This document shows, piece by piece, positions 1 through 11,932 of a stretch of 64,000 nucleotides of DNA. How positions within the stretch are numbered: position 1 is the stretch's first letter; every line of letters begins with the position of its first letter. Both the position numbers and the translations under genes were made by a program. Location: NCBI RefSeq assembly GCF_029168945.1, contig NC_083603.1:2170001-2234000 (forward strand), given 5' to 3'. Origin of the DNA: Cannabis sativa. Its lineage: Eukaryota; Streptophyta; Magnoliopsida; Rosales; Cannabaceae. The notes below the pieces were generated by a model. The model saw only the letters and a list, made by a program, of their open reading frames with translations, ran no database searches and had not been told where the DNA came from.

Positions 1-1
1 G

Positions 2-1828
2 CCGCCTATTGGTATAGCTGGGGGAATTCTCTTGGCTTGGAAGTTTGGATTTGATTTTGAGTGTATAGATTGCTCTCATAACCATATCACTGGTCTTGTT
101 TATTCGGATCCTCCGTCACACCCTTGGCTCCTCTCGTGTGTGTATGGCCCTCCTTACCAAAATGCTAAGAAGAAGTTTTGGTCTGAGCTGATGGACACTG
201 GGGATAGGTTTGGCGGGCCCTGGTTGATATTGGGAGATACTAATTTTGTTTTAAGTAACTCGGAACGGGAAGGATCCTCGGGTAGAGACCCCTTTATCCC
301 CTTTATTACCACCCTTGTGGATTCTAGAGGCCTTATTAATATGCCCATTCAAGGTGATAAGATGACTTGGGATAATCACCGTTCTGGTAGGAGCCATGTG
401 AAATCTGCCCTCGATAAAGGTTTGATTAATGGAGCTTGGTTGAATCTGTTCCCTAAAGCTGTTCTTTGCTCCTCCCAGACTTGTAATTCTGATCATAGAC
501 CTATTTGTCTTATCTCGAGTGGTGTGGAGCCGAAATTTAAAAGAAGATTCAGATTTGAGGAAGGCTGGACGAGAGATGAAAGGAGTAAACTGGTGGTTGC
601 CAATGCGTGGGTGTCAGTTGTTCACCCCTGGGCCCCAGCGCGAGTCTACAAGAAAGTTGGAGCGACTCGTGTTGCTCTTCTCAATTGGAATCGATTGCAA
701 TATGGTAAAGTGGACTCGACCATAAAGGAACTGGAACAACAACTTGATCAGTTGCAGCGTTTACCGGCGGGAGAGAGGAATTGGAACACGGAACGTGATA
801 TTCGGTGCTCCCTGAATGAGACTTTGGCCAGAAAAGCTATTTATTGGAAGCAACGGGCTAGAATTTCTTGGCTGAAAGAAGGTGACAAGTGCTCGAAATT
901 TTTTTTCCTCTCGGCTGCTATTAAAGGAAGAAGAAATGCCATTGAGAGTATTCTGGATCGGAACAATGTCTGGATTTCTGATCGAGAATTAATCGGACGG
1001 GAATTCATGAATTTCTTCTCTAATATATTCTTGAGGCCTGATGATGGACAAGGATTTGATTGTAGACATTTGTTTCAAGAAAGGATATCTCAAGTGGATC
1101 AGGACGAGCTTATCCAGACTCCTTCTTTTGAGGAAATTAGGAAAACCCTCTTTGATATGAACAATCATAAGGCGCCGGGGCCGGACGGGATGTCAGTGCT
1201 TTTTTACAAGCATTACTGGGAGTCTGTTGGAGATGATTTTTGTGAAGCGGTTTCTGATTTCTTTGTGAATGGCAAAATGCACAAGGGCATTAATGCCACG
1301 AATATTGTTCTAATTCCAAAAGTCCAGAACCCAAAGAGACCTAATCACTTTAGGCCTATATCACTTTGTAATGTGGTTTATAAGGTTATATCCAAAATTG
1401 TGGCCAATAGGGTTAAACCTATTCTACCTAGCCTCATTCATCCCACTCAAGCTGCTTTTGTCCCAGGTAGAAATATTCAGGATAACAATGTCATTGTTCA
1501 AGAAATCATCCACTCGTTTAATAGGAAACGAGGCAAAGAAGGGTTTTTTGCAGTAAAAATTGATCTTGTAAAAGCCTACGATAGATTAAGCTGGAGATTT
1601 ATTGATCATGTTCTCTCGAGCTATGGCTTTCCTCAGAAATTCTGCGGCTGGGTATCTCAGTGTATAACTACCACTTCTCTGAATATTTGTCTTAATGGGG
1701 GTCAGGTTGGTAAGATTAATCCTACATGCGGTCTGCGACAAGGGGACCCGCTTTCACCCTACCTATTTATATGTGCCGCTGATGTTTTATCTAGGCTTTT
1801 GGAAGAGGCTCTTGGTTTGGGCACTATT
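2..1828 (+). CDS. LINE ORF2, N-terminal part: endonuclease and most of the reverse transcriptase (partial, disrupted)
   Basis: About 609 codons open from the window edge; the frame continues upstream, so the true start is not here. The endonuclease/exonuclease/phosphatase-fold region occupies roughly the first 165 residues, with GDTNF (metal-binding Asp/Asn) and SDHRPI (catalytic SDH) visible. This enzyme nicks target DNA to prime reverse transcription. After a linker, the RT domain begins around 1150 (NNHKAPGPDG) and shows FRPISLCN, the AFVPGRNIQDN segment, the first catalytic Asp in KIDLVKAYDRLSW, and GLRQGDPLSPYLF. The RT is cut before its second catalytic motif, which lies at 11981 beyond the inserted copia element. 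Without removal of the insert the protein would end in LTR sequence at about 1850. Confidence 0.93.
1824..1828. repeat. Left copy of 5-bp target-site duplication (CTATT)
   Basis: CTATT immediately precedes the 5' LTR, and an identical CTATT (11928-11932) immediately follows the 3' LTR. Five bp is the usual length for Ty1/copia integration and shows that the element ends are intact. Confidence 0.93.
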
Positions 1829-3712
1829 TGTTGGGTTTTATGCCCTAAATAAAACTCATTTCAATATAATCAGATTTACTTATTAATATAGATCAGAAAT
1901 AACATTTAATGTTGCATGGTTCACATGATTTATTTCATGATTATATGTACATAATGTATAAATTCATCTGAAACCCTTTTCACATACTTGATCCTGTTTA
2001 TTGTGTCGTCAACACATTGGAAAGTAAACATGACTATGTGAATAAAGTTTCCTAGATTTATCAGACATAGGGTTTTACTGATATGATAATCTACAACAAG
2101 AGTTTACTTGTATTTGGAGAAATACTATGTTCTTTCCAGAGCATTGGTTAAAGTAAAGCTCAGGTTGGATGCATGGAGTATGCATCGGAAGGGACCGATA
2201 TTGAACTTTGACTTAGATTTATTAAACTTACCGTAATATCTATTCAAGTCAATATCGCCTAAGTTGATCCTAGATCAAATGATCTTAATCCTGATATGAT
2301 TAGGCTCAATCTTGAAAGGCTATTCGTGTTCTTTGATTTGTTAGTTAAGCCTACTTTTAGGTCAGGGTGATACGTACATTTTGGGAACACGGTAGTGCAA
2401 TTGAGTGGGAGCGCTAGCATAAACATGGAATCTATAGCTTCTATCTGGCGAATAGTAAGCAAAGGATGATCTCCTTCGAGCTTGACCAAACGAACATAAA
2501 TGGTGGAGTACTCATTTCACATAAGCTGAAATATCATTTATACGGGGTCAAGTGTTTTAAGGAATAAATACATTGTAGGGTGTAACGGTAATTGAATCCC
2601 TTTACAGTGTAGATCATTCATATAGAGGATCATTGATCAAATTAGGATTATAACAATGGATAACTAATGATGTGTCTATATGGTGGAACATATAGAGCAT
2701 TCTATATACTGAGAGTGCAATTCTAAGTTCTATGCGTGGATTCAACGAAGAATTAATAAGTTAGTGAATTTTAGTGTTAAATTCTTGATCTACTTATTGG
2801 AAGCTCGGTTATATAGACCCATGGTCCCCCCACTAGTTGAGATAATATTGCTTGTAAGACTCATGTAATTGGTTTTGATTAATCAATTATAATTCACAAA
2901 TTAGACTATGTCTATTTGTGAAATTTTCACTAAGTAAGGGCGAAATTGTAAAGAAAAAGTTTATAGGGGCATATTTGTTAATTATGATACTTTGTATGGT
3001 TCAATTAATAAATATGATAAATGACAATATTATTTAATAATTATTTATAGTTATTAAATAGTTAGAATTGGCATTTAAATGATTGAATTAGGAAATTGGC
3101 ATTTTTGAGAAAATCAGATACAAAAGGTGTTAAAATTGCAAAATTGCAAAGCCCAAGGCCCAATCCATTAAGTGTATGGTCGGCCACCTTTGTAGCTTTT
3201 TTAAATGATTTTTTCATTATTTTAATGCCATATAATTCAAATCAAACCCTAGAGGAATGCTATAAATAGATAGTGAAGGCTTCAGGAAAATAACACACTT
3301 TTCTGAATCAGAAAAACCTAGCCTCCACTCTCTTCTCTAGCCGCCACTCTCTCTCTCTTTTCTTCCTCAAAATTTCGAACCTCTCTTAGTGATTAGAGTA
3401 GTGCCCACACACATCAAGCAATACCTCAATCATAGTGAGGAAGATTGTGAAGAAAGATTATCAGCAAAGGAGATTCAGCATCAAAGATTCAGAGAAAGAG
3501 ATCCAGGTTCAGATATTGATAATGCTCTGCTACAGAAAGGAATCAAGGGCTAGATATCTGAACGGAAGGAGTCATATTATTCCGCTGCACCCAATGTAAG
3601 GTTTCCTAAACTTTATATGTGTTTATTTTATCGTTTTAGAAAGTTCATATTTAGGATGTTAATAAACATACTTGTGAGTAGATCTAAGATCCTGGTAAAA
3701 TAATTTCCAACA
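1829..3712 (+). repeat. 5' LTR of the copia element
   Basis: 1884-bp LTR with TGTTGG...CCAACA ends. A TATA box (TATAAATA, 3261-3268) lies about 450 bp before the LTR end and marks the likely U3/R promoter region. A CT-rich stretch downstream of it (about 3335-3365) fits the R/U5 leader. It is almost identical to 10043-11927. The short open frames on its minus strand are shadows. Confidence 0.95.
3261..3268 (+). promoter_or_regulatory. TATA box of the LTR promoter
   Basis: TATAAATA in the 5' LTR, repeated at 11476-11483 in the 3' LTR. It is GC-flanked and followed by a leader-like CT-rich region. The retrotransposon transcript probably starts about 30 bp downstream. Confidence 0.6.
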
Positions 3713-3714
3713 AC

Positions 3715-3731
3715 TGGCCTCAGAGCCATGG
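3715..3731 (+). other. Primer-binding site of the copia element
   Basis: TGGCCTCAGAGCCATGG starts two bases after the 5' LTR. It resembles the common plant copia site TGGTATCAGAGC, complementary to the 3' end of initiator tRNA-Met, with a CC in place of TA. Reverse transcription of the element would be primed here. Confidence 0.75.
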
Positions 3732-6700
3732 TAATTGATTTACTTACATGTAATTTGGACTTTAAAACGATTGTTTGTATGTTCTTTGGATGGTATCATG
3801 TTGTATTGAGTGTTATTTGATGATTGATTGATGTTTGTGAAATTTTCGTGAAAAATAATTGTTATTTCGGTTCTGGCATTATTTTTATTGGATAGTATGG
3901 AAAAAATTAAGCAAGTTAGCCTTTTACAGAACTCAATTTGGATTTTATTTGAATTAGTTATGATTTTTTGAAGATTTGACAAAATCGTTTGTCTATTGAT
4001 AGTTTCCTGCGATCGCAGAACTGTCCGTACAGTTTCGATTTTTTTCAATTTTCTTCAATTTTTCATACTTTTTCATGGAATTAACTTCCAATTTTTTGTA
4101 TGGTTTTGTATATATACTATTACTATTCCTAATTCAATTCTAATTATCATTTTGAATTAATTTAAATTTTTTTTAATTTAATTCAAGATATTAGTGTAAT
4201 TTGAATTTGAATAGAATTAGTATTTATCTTTTTGCTTAAAAAATCTATCTTATTTTAAAATTTGATTATATCTTATCTTATTTTAAATTTAAAAATAAGA
4301 TATTAATAATCATGTAATTTTTAAATGATATAAGATATTTTGCTAATTTTTTTTTTTTAAATTTTGTTATTTTATTTATTTAAATTACATTTAAAATTTG
4401 AAAAAGATATTTATTTATCTTTTCTAATTTTTTATTTAATTTTTATTTATAAAATAACATTTAAAATTTAAAAGTAGTTAGCAATTTTTTTTTTGAAATG
4501 ATATTTAGGTTGGTTGAAACCTAATTTTTCAAAAATTGTAGGTTTAATTTTAAATTTAAATTTTTTTTAAAAAATTTCGAATTTTTCAAATTTTTTTTAA
4601 ATTTTTCGAAAAATTTAATAAATATTTAATAATTATTTTTTCAATAATTATTTTTTTTATTTAATTAATTATTTTCGAAATTAAATATTTAATTTAAAAT
4701 TAAATAAATCCTACATCCAACTATCCAACTAACCTTGTTGCAGGAGTATGTGTTTTAGCTTATGTGTAAGTTTTTAAAACCTATTATTACTTGATTGCAA
4801 ATAGCCATGGTTACTTTTTGCCAGATCTAATGATCTGATGGCTCCCTTGGTCAAGATAATAATTTGTAACAGGTATATTTACAATCTTCTTTCATCTGTG
4901 TATGACCTAGCAACATGATAGGACCCATCCAAAGTGTGCCTGTGTGAGCCTATGTGTTTAATTTTATTATAGATGCATATAGGTTAATGTTGCTAAATAA
5001 AATGTCATAGTCATTGATAGATTTTATTTAGGCCCATTTAGTTTTGGGCTTATTCAATTAATAACAGTTGTTCTTATTAAGGTTAAATTCCTCTCTTTTG
5101 GGCCTTGTGTGAGAGTTGGGAGCCATAGAAGTGGGTACGACATACTGAACCCAGCACCCCCTCACACAAACCACCCCAATTGTGAAGGCCCATTTGCCTG
5201 ATTTGAATGACTGTACTAGGTTAATTAAACTAGTTTAACCTAATAAAATTGATTAGCAACATAATTAATTTCATTTATTTTGAAATTAATTTAAGAAAAA
5301 TATAGTTTAAGGAATTTTATATTCTAAGCTAAACTATATGTATTTTCTTGTATTTAATTAAATATAGAATTATAACCATCTAGATTCTTTACGGAACTTA
5401 ATTTAAATTTTTCATTAAATATTCCTATTTAAGTTGATATTTAGTTATCTTCAACTAACCAACTTAAATCTGAATATCTTTTGAATTCAAAATTTCAAAA
5501 TTAAGTTGAGGAATTTTAGGCATTGGTTATTAAGATTCTTTAGATATTTTTTTAAGTTAATATCTTTTCAAATATTAACTTAAAATGGAATATTTTCAAA
5601 TTAAGTGGTTACAACTTAATTTTTGATATTTAATTAAATTTAAATTTGAAAAATATTTAAGTTCTAGATTTTTTCTAGTCAACTTAAATTAGATATTTTT
5701 TCAAATTTTGTGGAAAAGATACTTAGTCAAATAAGATATTTTCTAGATAGTTATTTCTAGACTACTTATTATTTCTAATATTAAATAGGAAAATATTATA
5801 AATTGTGAAATTAATTATTTAAATAATTAATTTTGGTACAATTTATTTTAAGTATATTTTTCCTAGTATTAAACTAGAGATTAATAATTAAGTCTTCTCT
5901 ACACTTAATTATTTATTTCTTGAATTTAATGCATTTAATTAATTTGAAAATTAAATATCTAAGTTGATTTTTATCATCATACTTAAATATTTCTTTTTCA
6001 TGACATTTAATTAAATAGAAAATTATTTTTAGTTGAAATTTAATTTTTCAACTAAATTTAAATAATTTTCAAAATATATTTTTTTTTTTCTTTATTTTAT
6101 TAATCAATTTTCGAAATTGCTAGAATTTCGAATTTTATCTTGAAAAATAGATTAAGTTGTAAATTAATTATTTATTTTAATTAATTCTTGGATCAACTTA
6201 AATCAATGATTTTTTCATTTATTGATTAATTTAAAATAAATTGAATTAAATATATTATTAGAAATTGAATTAATTAGTCAAAGGAAAATCTAGATAGGTG
6301 ATATTTTTGCTTGAAGTATTTTTCTAGTGTATTTAATTAAATAGAAAATTAATATTTAAGTTGATTTTCATCATCATACTTAAATATTTGTAATTTTTCT
6401 TATATATTTAATTAAATAGGAAAATTATATTTTTTGTTGTAAATTAATTTTATTAATTAATTTTGGGCCAACATTAAATTAGAATAATTTTTCCAGGATT
6501 TATTTTTTATTTTAATATGTTTTTTTTCGAAAATTGTATTCTTATATACTTTAATTTTTCGAAATGCAATATATATTTATAGAAAATTAAATTTGAGTTG
6601 TAAATTAATTTAAATTAATTTTGTAACAACTTAAATATTTTTTCTAAATATTTATTGGAAATTATTACTAAGATGGAATTAATTCATATTATTTTCACAT

Positions 6701-8039
6701 CCATCTAAGTAAAATTTATAAATATTAAATTAAAATTTATATTTAGAATTTTTCATTCTAAATTGGAAATTTTAATTAAATAAATATATATTTAAAATAA
6801 ATAGAATAAATAAAGAGAATAAAAGAAAATACAACTCTTTTCAAATAATGAGCTTTATTATAGAGACATTCGATCTCCATTGTGGGTTTTACACCGTGTT
6901 TGTTTTAGTGAGTAATCCTCCCTAATGGAGGAACGTTCATTAGCAATTTCGCACCGTTTAACCTCGCATGATAAGTAGTTTGTAAGTGTTTTGTATGGTA
7001 TGGATCACCCTAATGGTGGCGACCATACTTGACTTGCAAATTATGAAACAATGGTGGAAGCTCATAAGATAGAATTGCCTTGACTCTCGCCTAAACGGGA
7101 CAACGCTGAATTCCAATCTTGATCGAATAAAAGGTTGCTAGAATGTTTAACATTTTAGACGAGCTGACAACTCTATTCAATGAATGGTAGCTTTGACTCT
7201 CGCCTAAACGGGACACTGATATCAGTTTGTTGAAAACCTTGGAAATTATTTAGGATTGTAAGTTTTAGTATTTTCACTTGTCATTCCTACTTACTATATG
7301 TTTATAATTTCTGAATTGTGTATGAATTTATATTGAACCATGTTATTTTCTGTTATTAAGTTGTAGTTTAATTTCGAATCTTCATTGTTGGTCTAACTTG
7401 GCTTGTTTATCTAATGAGATAAATCCCTAGTGGATTTTCACCATTAGACATACATAATAGTGTTAGATCTCGAAAGATAAATATTGTATATGCGACATCT
7501 AGCTGTTCATCAATTGATGACACCTTAGACTAGTATTTTTACGATATGAAACAAGAAGATTATATAAATAAGATTACTTTGACTTTCGCTAATCGAAGCA
7601 TCGTTGGATTCTTAATTTAAACGAAATTATCCTAATTCCTCTTAGCTTATTCATTTCGAATTAGCTTTCAAATATATCATTGGATGAATGGTCTATGAAT
7701 CATTTCATGTCATTATATTTTCTCTTAAGAAATTAAATGACGCATATGATTATAACCCCGAAATTCTATTCCCAATTGATATAAATCCTCAATCTTAGAA
7801 ATCTCCTACTTGTATGGGCAAATCTGACTTAGAGTTTGTATTAGTAGTGGTGGTCCAAGAAAGAATTACTCATTAAATTTGGTTGAATTTAAGTCTTTGA
7901 CTTTAATTTTAGATTCCAAATAGAAATTTTCTTAAATTTCTAATTCCAGAATACAATACAGTTACACTTTCTCTAGTGTTTAATATCCATCTTTTATTAA
8001 TGGATTATAACTGTATGGAATGTGAGTTAGGTATTCTGT
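3732..8039. other. AT-rich, non-coding interior of the copia element
   Basis: About 4.3 kb with no supportable gene. 4050-6840 is extremely AT-rich, with many runs such as AATTTAATTAAAT. 4740-5220 is a more balanced island. 6840-7260 contains a 23-bp direct repeat (7080-7102 and 7193-7215, TTGACTCTCGCCTAAACGGG followed by ACA/ACA). A gag gene would be expected here, but I can read no gag motif or CCHC knuckle. This region is either a decayed gag or a non-coding spacer typical of non-autonomous elements. Confidence 0.6.
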
Positions 8040-9990
8040 GACCAGGATCCACTTGAAGTATTCTAAGAACTCTTTGATGTAACTAAACCTATGTCATCAT
8101 AGACACTACCACATTTTCTTAATCTATGGCATTTGTATCTTGTTCATAGTGGATTTGACAAGATCAATCTCTGCAAAGAGTTAATATGCCTATATCCACT
8201 GAAAGTAATTCATCTCATTCGCAGATGGATGTACATTCAGGGGTGGATATGAGTTTTTCGTTGTATTCTTAAAACGATAACTCTAGATTATACCTTTTAG
8301 CAAAGAAATTTGAAATGTTTGAAAAATTTCATTAATTTCTAGCAATGGTTAAACACCATTAAGGTATGTGGTTAAAGATCTTGCGAACTGATAGGGGTGG
8401 AGAAATAGTTAGTAGATATGCAGTTCAAAGATCATTAAATTGATTTTTGAATTATATCCAAACTTACCTCCCTAGAAATTTCGAGTTGCATATTGATGAT
8501 TAGTTACTAGTCGTTGCCTAAATCCTTCTATGGTAATACAATTTCAGAATGATGTAATGGTTGTATACTTAATGTAAATCATTACTAGATTCATGGATGA
8601 CCTAATCAAAATCTTAAGAAAAGCTAGAACTGTTAACCATGGTTTCTTAGCTATTCTAAGTGATTAGGGGTGGACCATCCCATTGTCAATAGATAAGAAA
8701 GTGTTTGTTCAAACAAATACTACTTTTCTAAGAAAATGACTAAGTCTGGAAAACAAGTAGCAAATAAAGGAGATATTTAATTCTTGATTCCAAAAGTGTT
8801 CTATCATCTTATATGACATATGATGATCCCACTGCCTCTCTTGTCTTGTCACAACCAAAGAGGTTAATACCATTTAGTTTTCTTCGACATAATTCGCGGT
8901 ACCTTGTCGTAGTGGGAGAGTTTCTAGGAACTCACCTTCTTATGACTTGGGAGACACTAGTGATTAAAATCCATTGTGAGTTTAAACAAGTAATGGATTG
9001 TCAAGATAAGAAACTAAGAAGAAAGCCAATAGAACTATGGTTTAATCCATTCACATGGAGTAACCTAAAGTTTTCTATTACAAGGACATAAAAGGAAATT
9101 TTCGTTTATAAGTCCATTCAATGGACTTAACAAAACTTCCTGTTCCTAGTATTATGGGTTTGAGTTTATCTAAACCTATGGCTTGTGGTATACCTGGTAA
9201 TTACTTACTCTAATGCAAGCAACTTACTTTAGTAAGATGCTGAAGCATTTTATTTCTAATGGCAATCTATAGAAGCTTCACAACTTCTTAGGTATAGATT
9301 TTATTTATCTAAGGAAAAGTCTCAACTATTCCAGAAAAGATAAAGCCATGGAAAAATTTCTTATATCAACAGTGAGAGGTCTTAGATATGCTTTTGTATG
9401 CCTTAGACCAGACACCTGCTGTTGAGTGGGAGTAATGAGTAGGTATCAGATTAATCCAGGAGAAGAACATTGGAAGACAATCAAGTAAATCTTAAGATAA
9501 AGAAGAGGAACTATATGTTAGTCTATAAGGGTGTGTTTAAAACTCTTAGACTACACCATATCAGATTTCGAAATTTGCCTATGTGCTAGTAAATCTTTCT
9601 GATAAGATGGTGGTTACTCTGGGGGTGGAATAGTGATTTTGGAGAAGTGTAAAAACCTATACGAAGTCTCTAGGTCTACCGTAAAGGGACCGAATGTTAA
9701 AGTGCGGGAAAGTTACTTATTCAGTCTAAGGAAAGTTCTATACATCTTTGGCACCATTCCAAATTGCCTTAAACTACTAGTGTTAATTTCCTGATTAACC
9801 AAAAGTAGTTGCCAAAGGTATAGAATCCAGTATCCCAAGAGAGTAAACATATAGAGAGGAATTTCACATTATCAATGATTTTGTGATTAAAGGAAGAGTA
9901 ATGGTGGAGAAAAGGTTGTGGTTAATTCAACCTTTCAGATCCTATTACGAGGAGTTTACTACTACTACACTTGATTTGTATATCAAGGTG
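8040..9990 (+). pseudogene. Decayed copia pol (integrase, RT tail, RNase H remnants)
   Basis: Short in-frame islands of copia polyprotein separated by stops and frameshifts. At 8124-8189 the translation reads LWHLYLVHSGFDKINLCKEL, matching the copia pre-integrase motif. At 8375-8404 it reads KILRTDRGGE, the integrase core segment that normally reads LRSDRGGEY. At about 9380-9510 there is LRYAFVCLRPDTC, then a stop, then MSRYQINPGEEHW, matching the end of RT and the start of RNase H. At 9613-9650 comes TLGGGIVI, and near 9850 HIERNF, the usual C-terminal pol segment. The catalytic RT YVDD segment was not found. No functional protein can come from this copy. Confidence 0.8.
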
Positions 9991-10031
9991 TTGAGATTAT
10001 TTGAAACGCACTTTTTGTTTTATATTAGTGC

Positions 10032-10042
10032 AAGTGGGAGTT
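10032..10042 (+). other. Polypurine tract of the copia element
   Basis: AAGTGGGAGTT directly before the 3' LTR. This purine-rich stretch primes plus-strand synthesis. The AAGTGGGAG form is standard for plant copia elements. Confidence 0.8.
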
Positions 10043-11927
10043 TGTTGGGTTTTATGCCCTAAATAAAACTCATTTCAATATAATCAGATTTACTTATTAA
10101 TATAGATCGAAAATAACATTTAATGTTGCATGGTTCACATGATTTATTTCATGATTATATGTACATAATGTATAAATTCATCTGAAACCCTTTTCACATA
10201 CTTGATCCTGTTTATTGTGTCGTCAACACATTGGAAAGTAAACATGACTATGTGAATAAAGTTTCCTAGATTTATCAGACATAGGGTTTTACTGATATGA
10301 TAATCTACAACAAGAGTTTACTTGTATTTGGAGAAATACTATGTTCTTTCCAGAGCATTGGTTAAAGTAAAGCTCAGGTTGGATGCATGGAGTATGCATC
10401 GGAAGGGACCGATATTGAACTTTGACTTAGATTTATTAAACTTACCGTAATATCTATTCAAGTCAATATCGCCTAAGTTGATCCTAGATCAAATGATCTT
10501 AATCCTGATATGATTAGGCTCAATCTTGAAAGGCTATTCGTGTTCTTTGATTTGTTAGTTAAGCCTACTTTTAGGTCAGGGTGATACGTACATTTTGGGA
10601 ACACGGTAGTGCAATTGAGTGGGAGCGCTAGCATAAACATGGAATCTATAGCTTCTATCTGGCGAATAGTAAGCAAAGGATGATCTCCTTCGAGCTTGAC
10701 CAAACGAACATAAATGGTGGAGTACTCATTTCACATAAGCTGAAATATCATTTATACGGGGTCAAGTGTTTTAAGGAATAAATACATTGTAGGGTGTAAC
10801 GGTAATTGAATCCCTTTACAGTGTAGATCATTCATATAGAGGATCATTGATCAAATTAGGATTATAACAATGGATAACTAATGATGTGTCTATATGGTGG
10901 AACATATAGAGCATTCTATATACTGAGAGTGCAATTCTAAGTTCTATGCGTGGATTCAACGAAGAATTAATAAGTTAGTGAATTTTAGTGTTAAATTCTT
11001 GATCTACTTATTGGAAGCTCGGTTATATAGACCCATGGTCCCCCCACTAGTTGAGATAATATTGCTTGTAAGACTCATGTAATTGGTTTTGATTAATCAA
11101 TTATAATTCACAAATTAGACTATGTCTATTTGTGAAATTTTCACTAAGTAAGGGCGAAATTGTAAAGAAAAAGTTTATAGGGGCATATTTGTTAATTATG
11201 ATACTTTGTATGGTTCAATTAATAAATATGATAAATGACAATATTATTTAATAATTATTTATAGTTATTAAATAGTTAGAATTGGCATTTAAATGATTGA
11301 ATTAGGAAATTGGCATTTTTGAGAAAATCAGATACAAAAGGTGTTAAAATTGCAAAATTGCAAAGCCCAAGGCCCAATCCATTAAGTGTATGGTCGGCCA
11401 CCTTTGTAGCTTTTTTAAATGATTTTTTTCATTATTTTAATGCCATATAATTCAAATCAAACCCTAGAGGAATGCTATAAATAGATAGTGAAGGCTTCAG
11501 GAAAATAACACACTTTTCTGAATCAGAAAAACCTAGCCTCCACTCTCTTCTCTAGCCGCCACTCTCTCTCTCTTTTCTTCCTCAAAATTTCGAACCTCTC
11601 TTAGTGATTAGAGTAGTGCCCACACACATCAAGCAATACCTCAATCATAGTGAGGAAGATTGTGAAGAAAGATTATCAGCAAAGGAGATTCAGCATCAAA
11701 GATTCAGAGAAAGAGATCCAGGTTCAGATATTGATAATGCTCTGCTACAGAAAGGAATCAAGGGCTAGATATCTGAACGGAAGGAGTCATATTATTCCGC
11801 TGCACCCAATGTAAGGTTTCCTAAACTTTATATGTGTTTATTTTATCGTTTTAGAAAGTTCATATTTAGGATGTTAATAAACATACTTGTGAGTAGATCT
11901 AAGATCCTGGTAAAATAATTTCCAACA
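10043..11927 (+). repeat. 3' LTR of the copia element
   Basis: 1885-bp direct repeat of 1829-3712 with the same TGTTGG/CCAACA ends. The differences I can see are GATCGAAAAT here versus GATCAGAAAT near the start, and one extra T in the T-run near 11425. It is followed by the right-hand CTATT (11928-11932). Confidence 0.95.
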
Positions 11928-11932
11928 CTATT
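11928..11932. repeat. Right copy of 5-bp target-site duplication (CTATT)
   Basis: Identical to 1824-1828. The LINE reading frame resumes immediately after it. Confidence 0.93.

Larger units (their letters stand above)
1829..11927 (+). mobile_element. Ty1/copia LTR retrotransposon, complete but with decayed pol
   Basis: A 10.1-kb element bounded by direct LTRs of 1884 and 1885 bp, each starting TGTTGG and ending CCAACA, and flanked by a CTATT duplication. A tRNA-Met-like primer-binding site follows the 5' LTR and a polypurine tract precedes the 3' LTR. The order of the pol remnants (pre-integrase and integrase, then RT tail and RNase H) marks it as Ty1/copia. By eye the LTRs differ by two adjacent substitutions near base 65 and one extra T in a T-run, so the insertion is very recent. 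The interior, however, has frequent stops and frameshifts and no long ORF, so this copy is non-autonomous. It sits inside a LINE ORF2. Confidence 0.95.

Noticed and set aside
2259..2489. 76-codon minus-strand frame, repeated at 10473-10703
   Set aside because: It appears twice only because it lies in the two LTRs, and runs antisense to the element's transcription. No recognisable protein.
3740..4048. 102-codon minus-strand frame in the copia interior
   Set aside because: Composition-driven frame in very AT-rich DNA, Asn/Ile/Lys/Thr-rich, with no domain.
8813..9091. 92-codon plus-strand frame in the copia interior
   Set aside because: It lies within decayed pol between the integrase and RNase H remnants. 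No intact domain; chance survival between stops.
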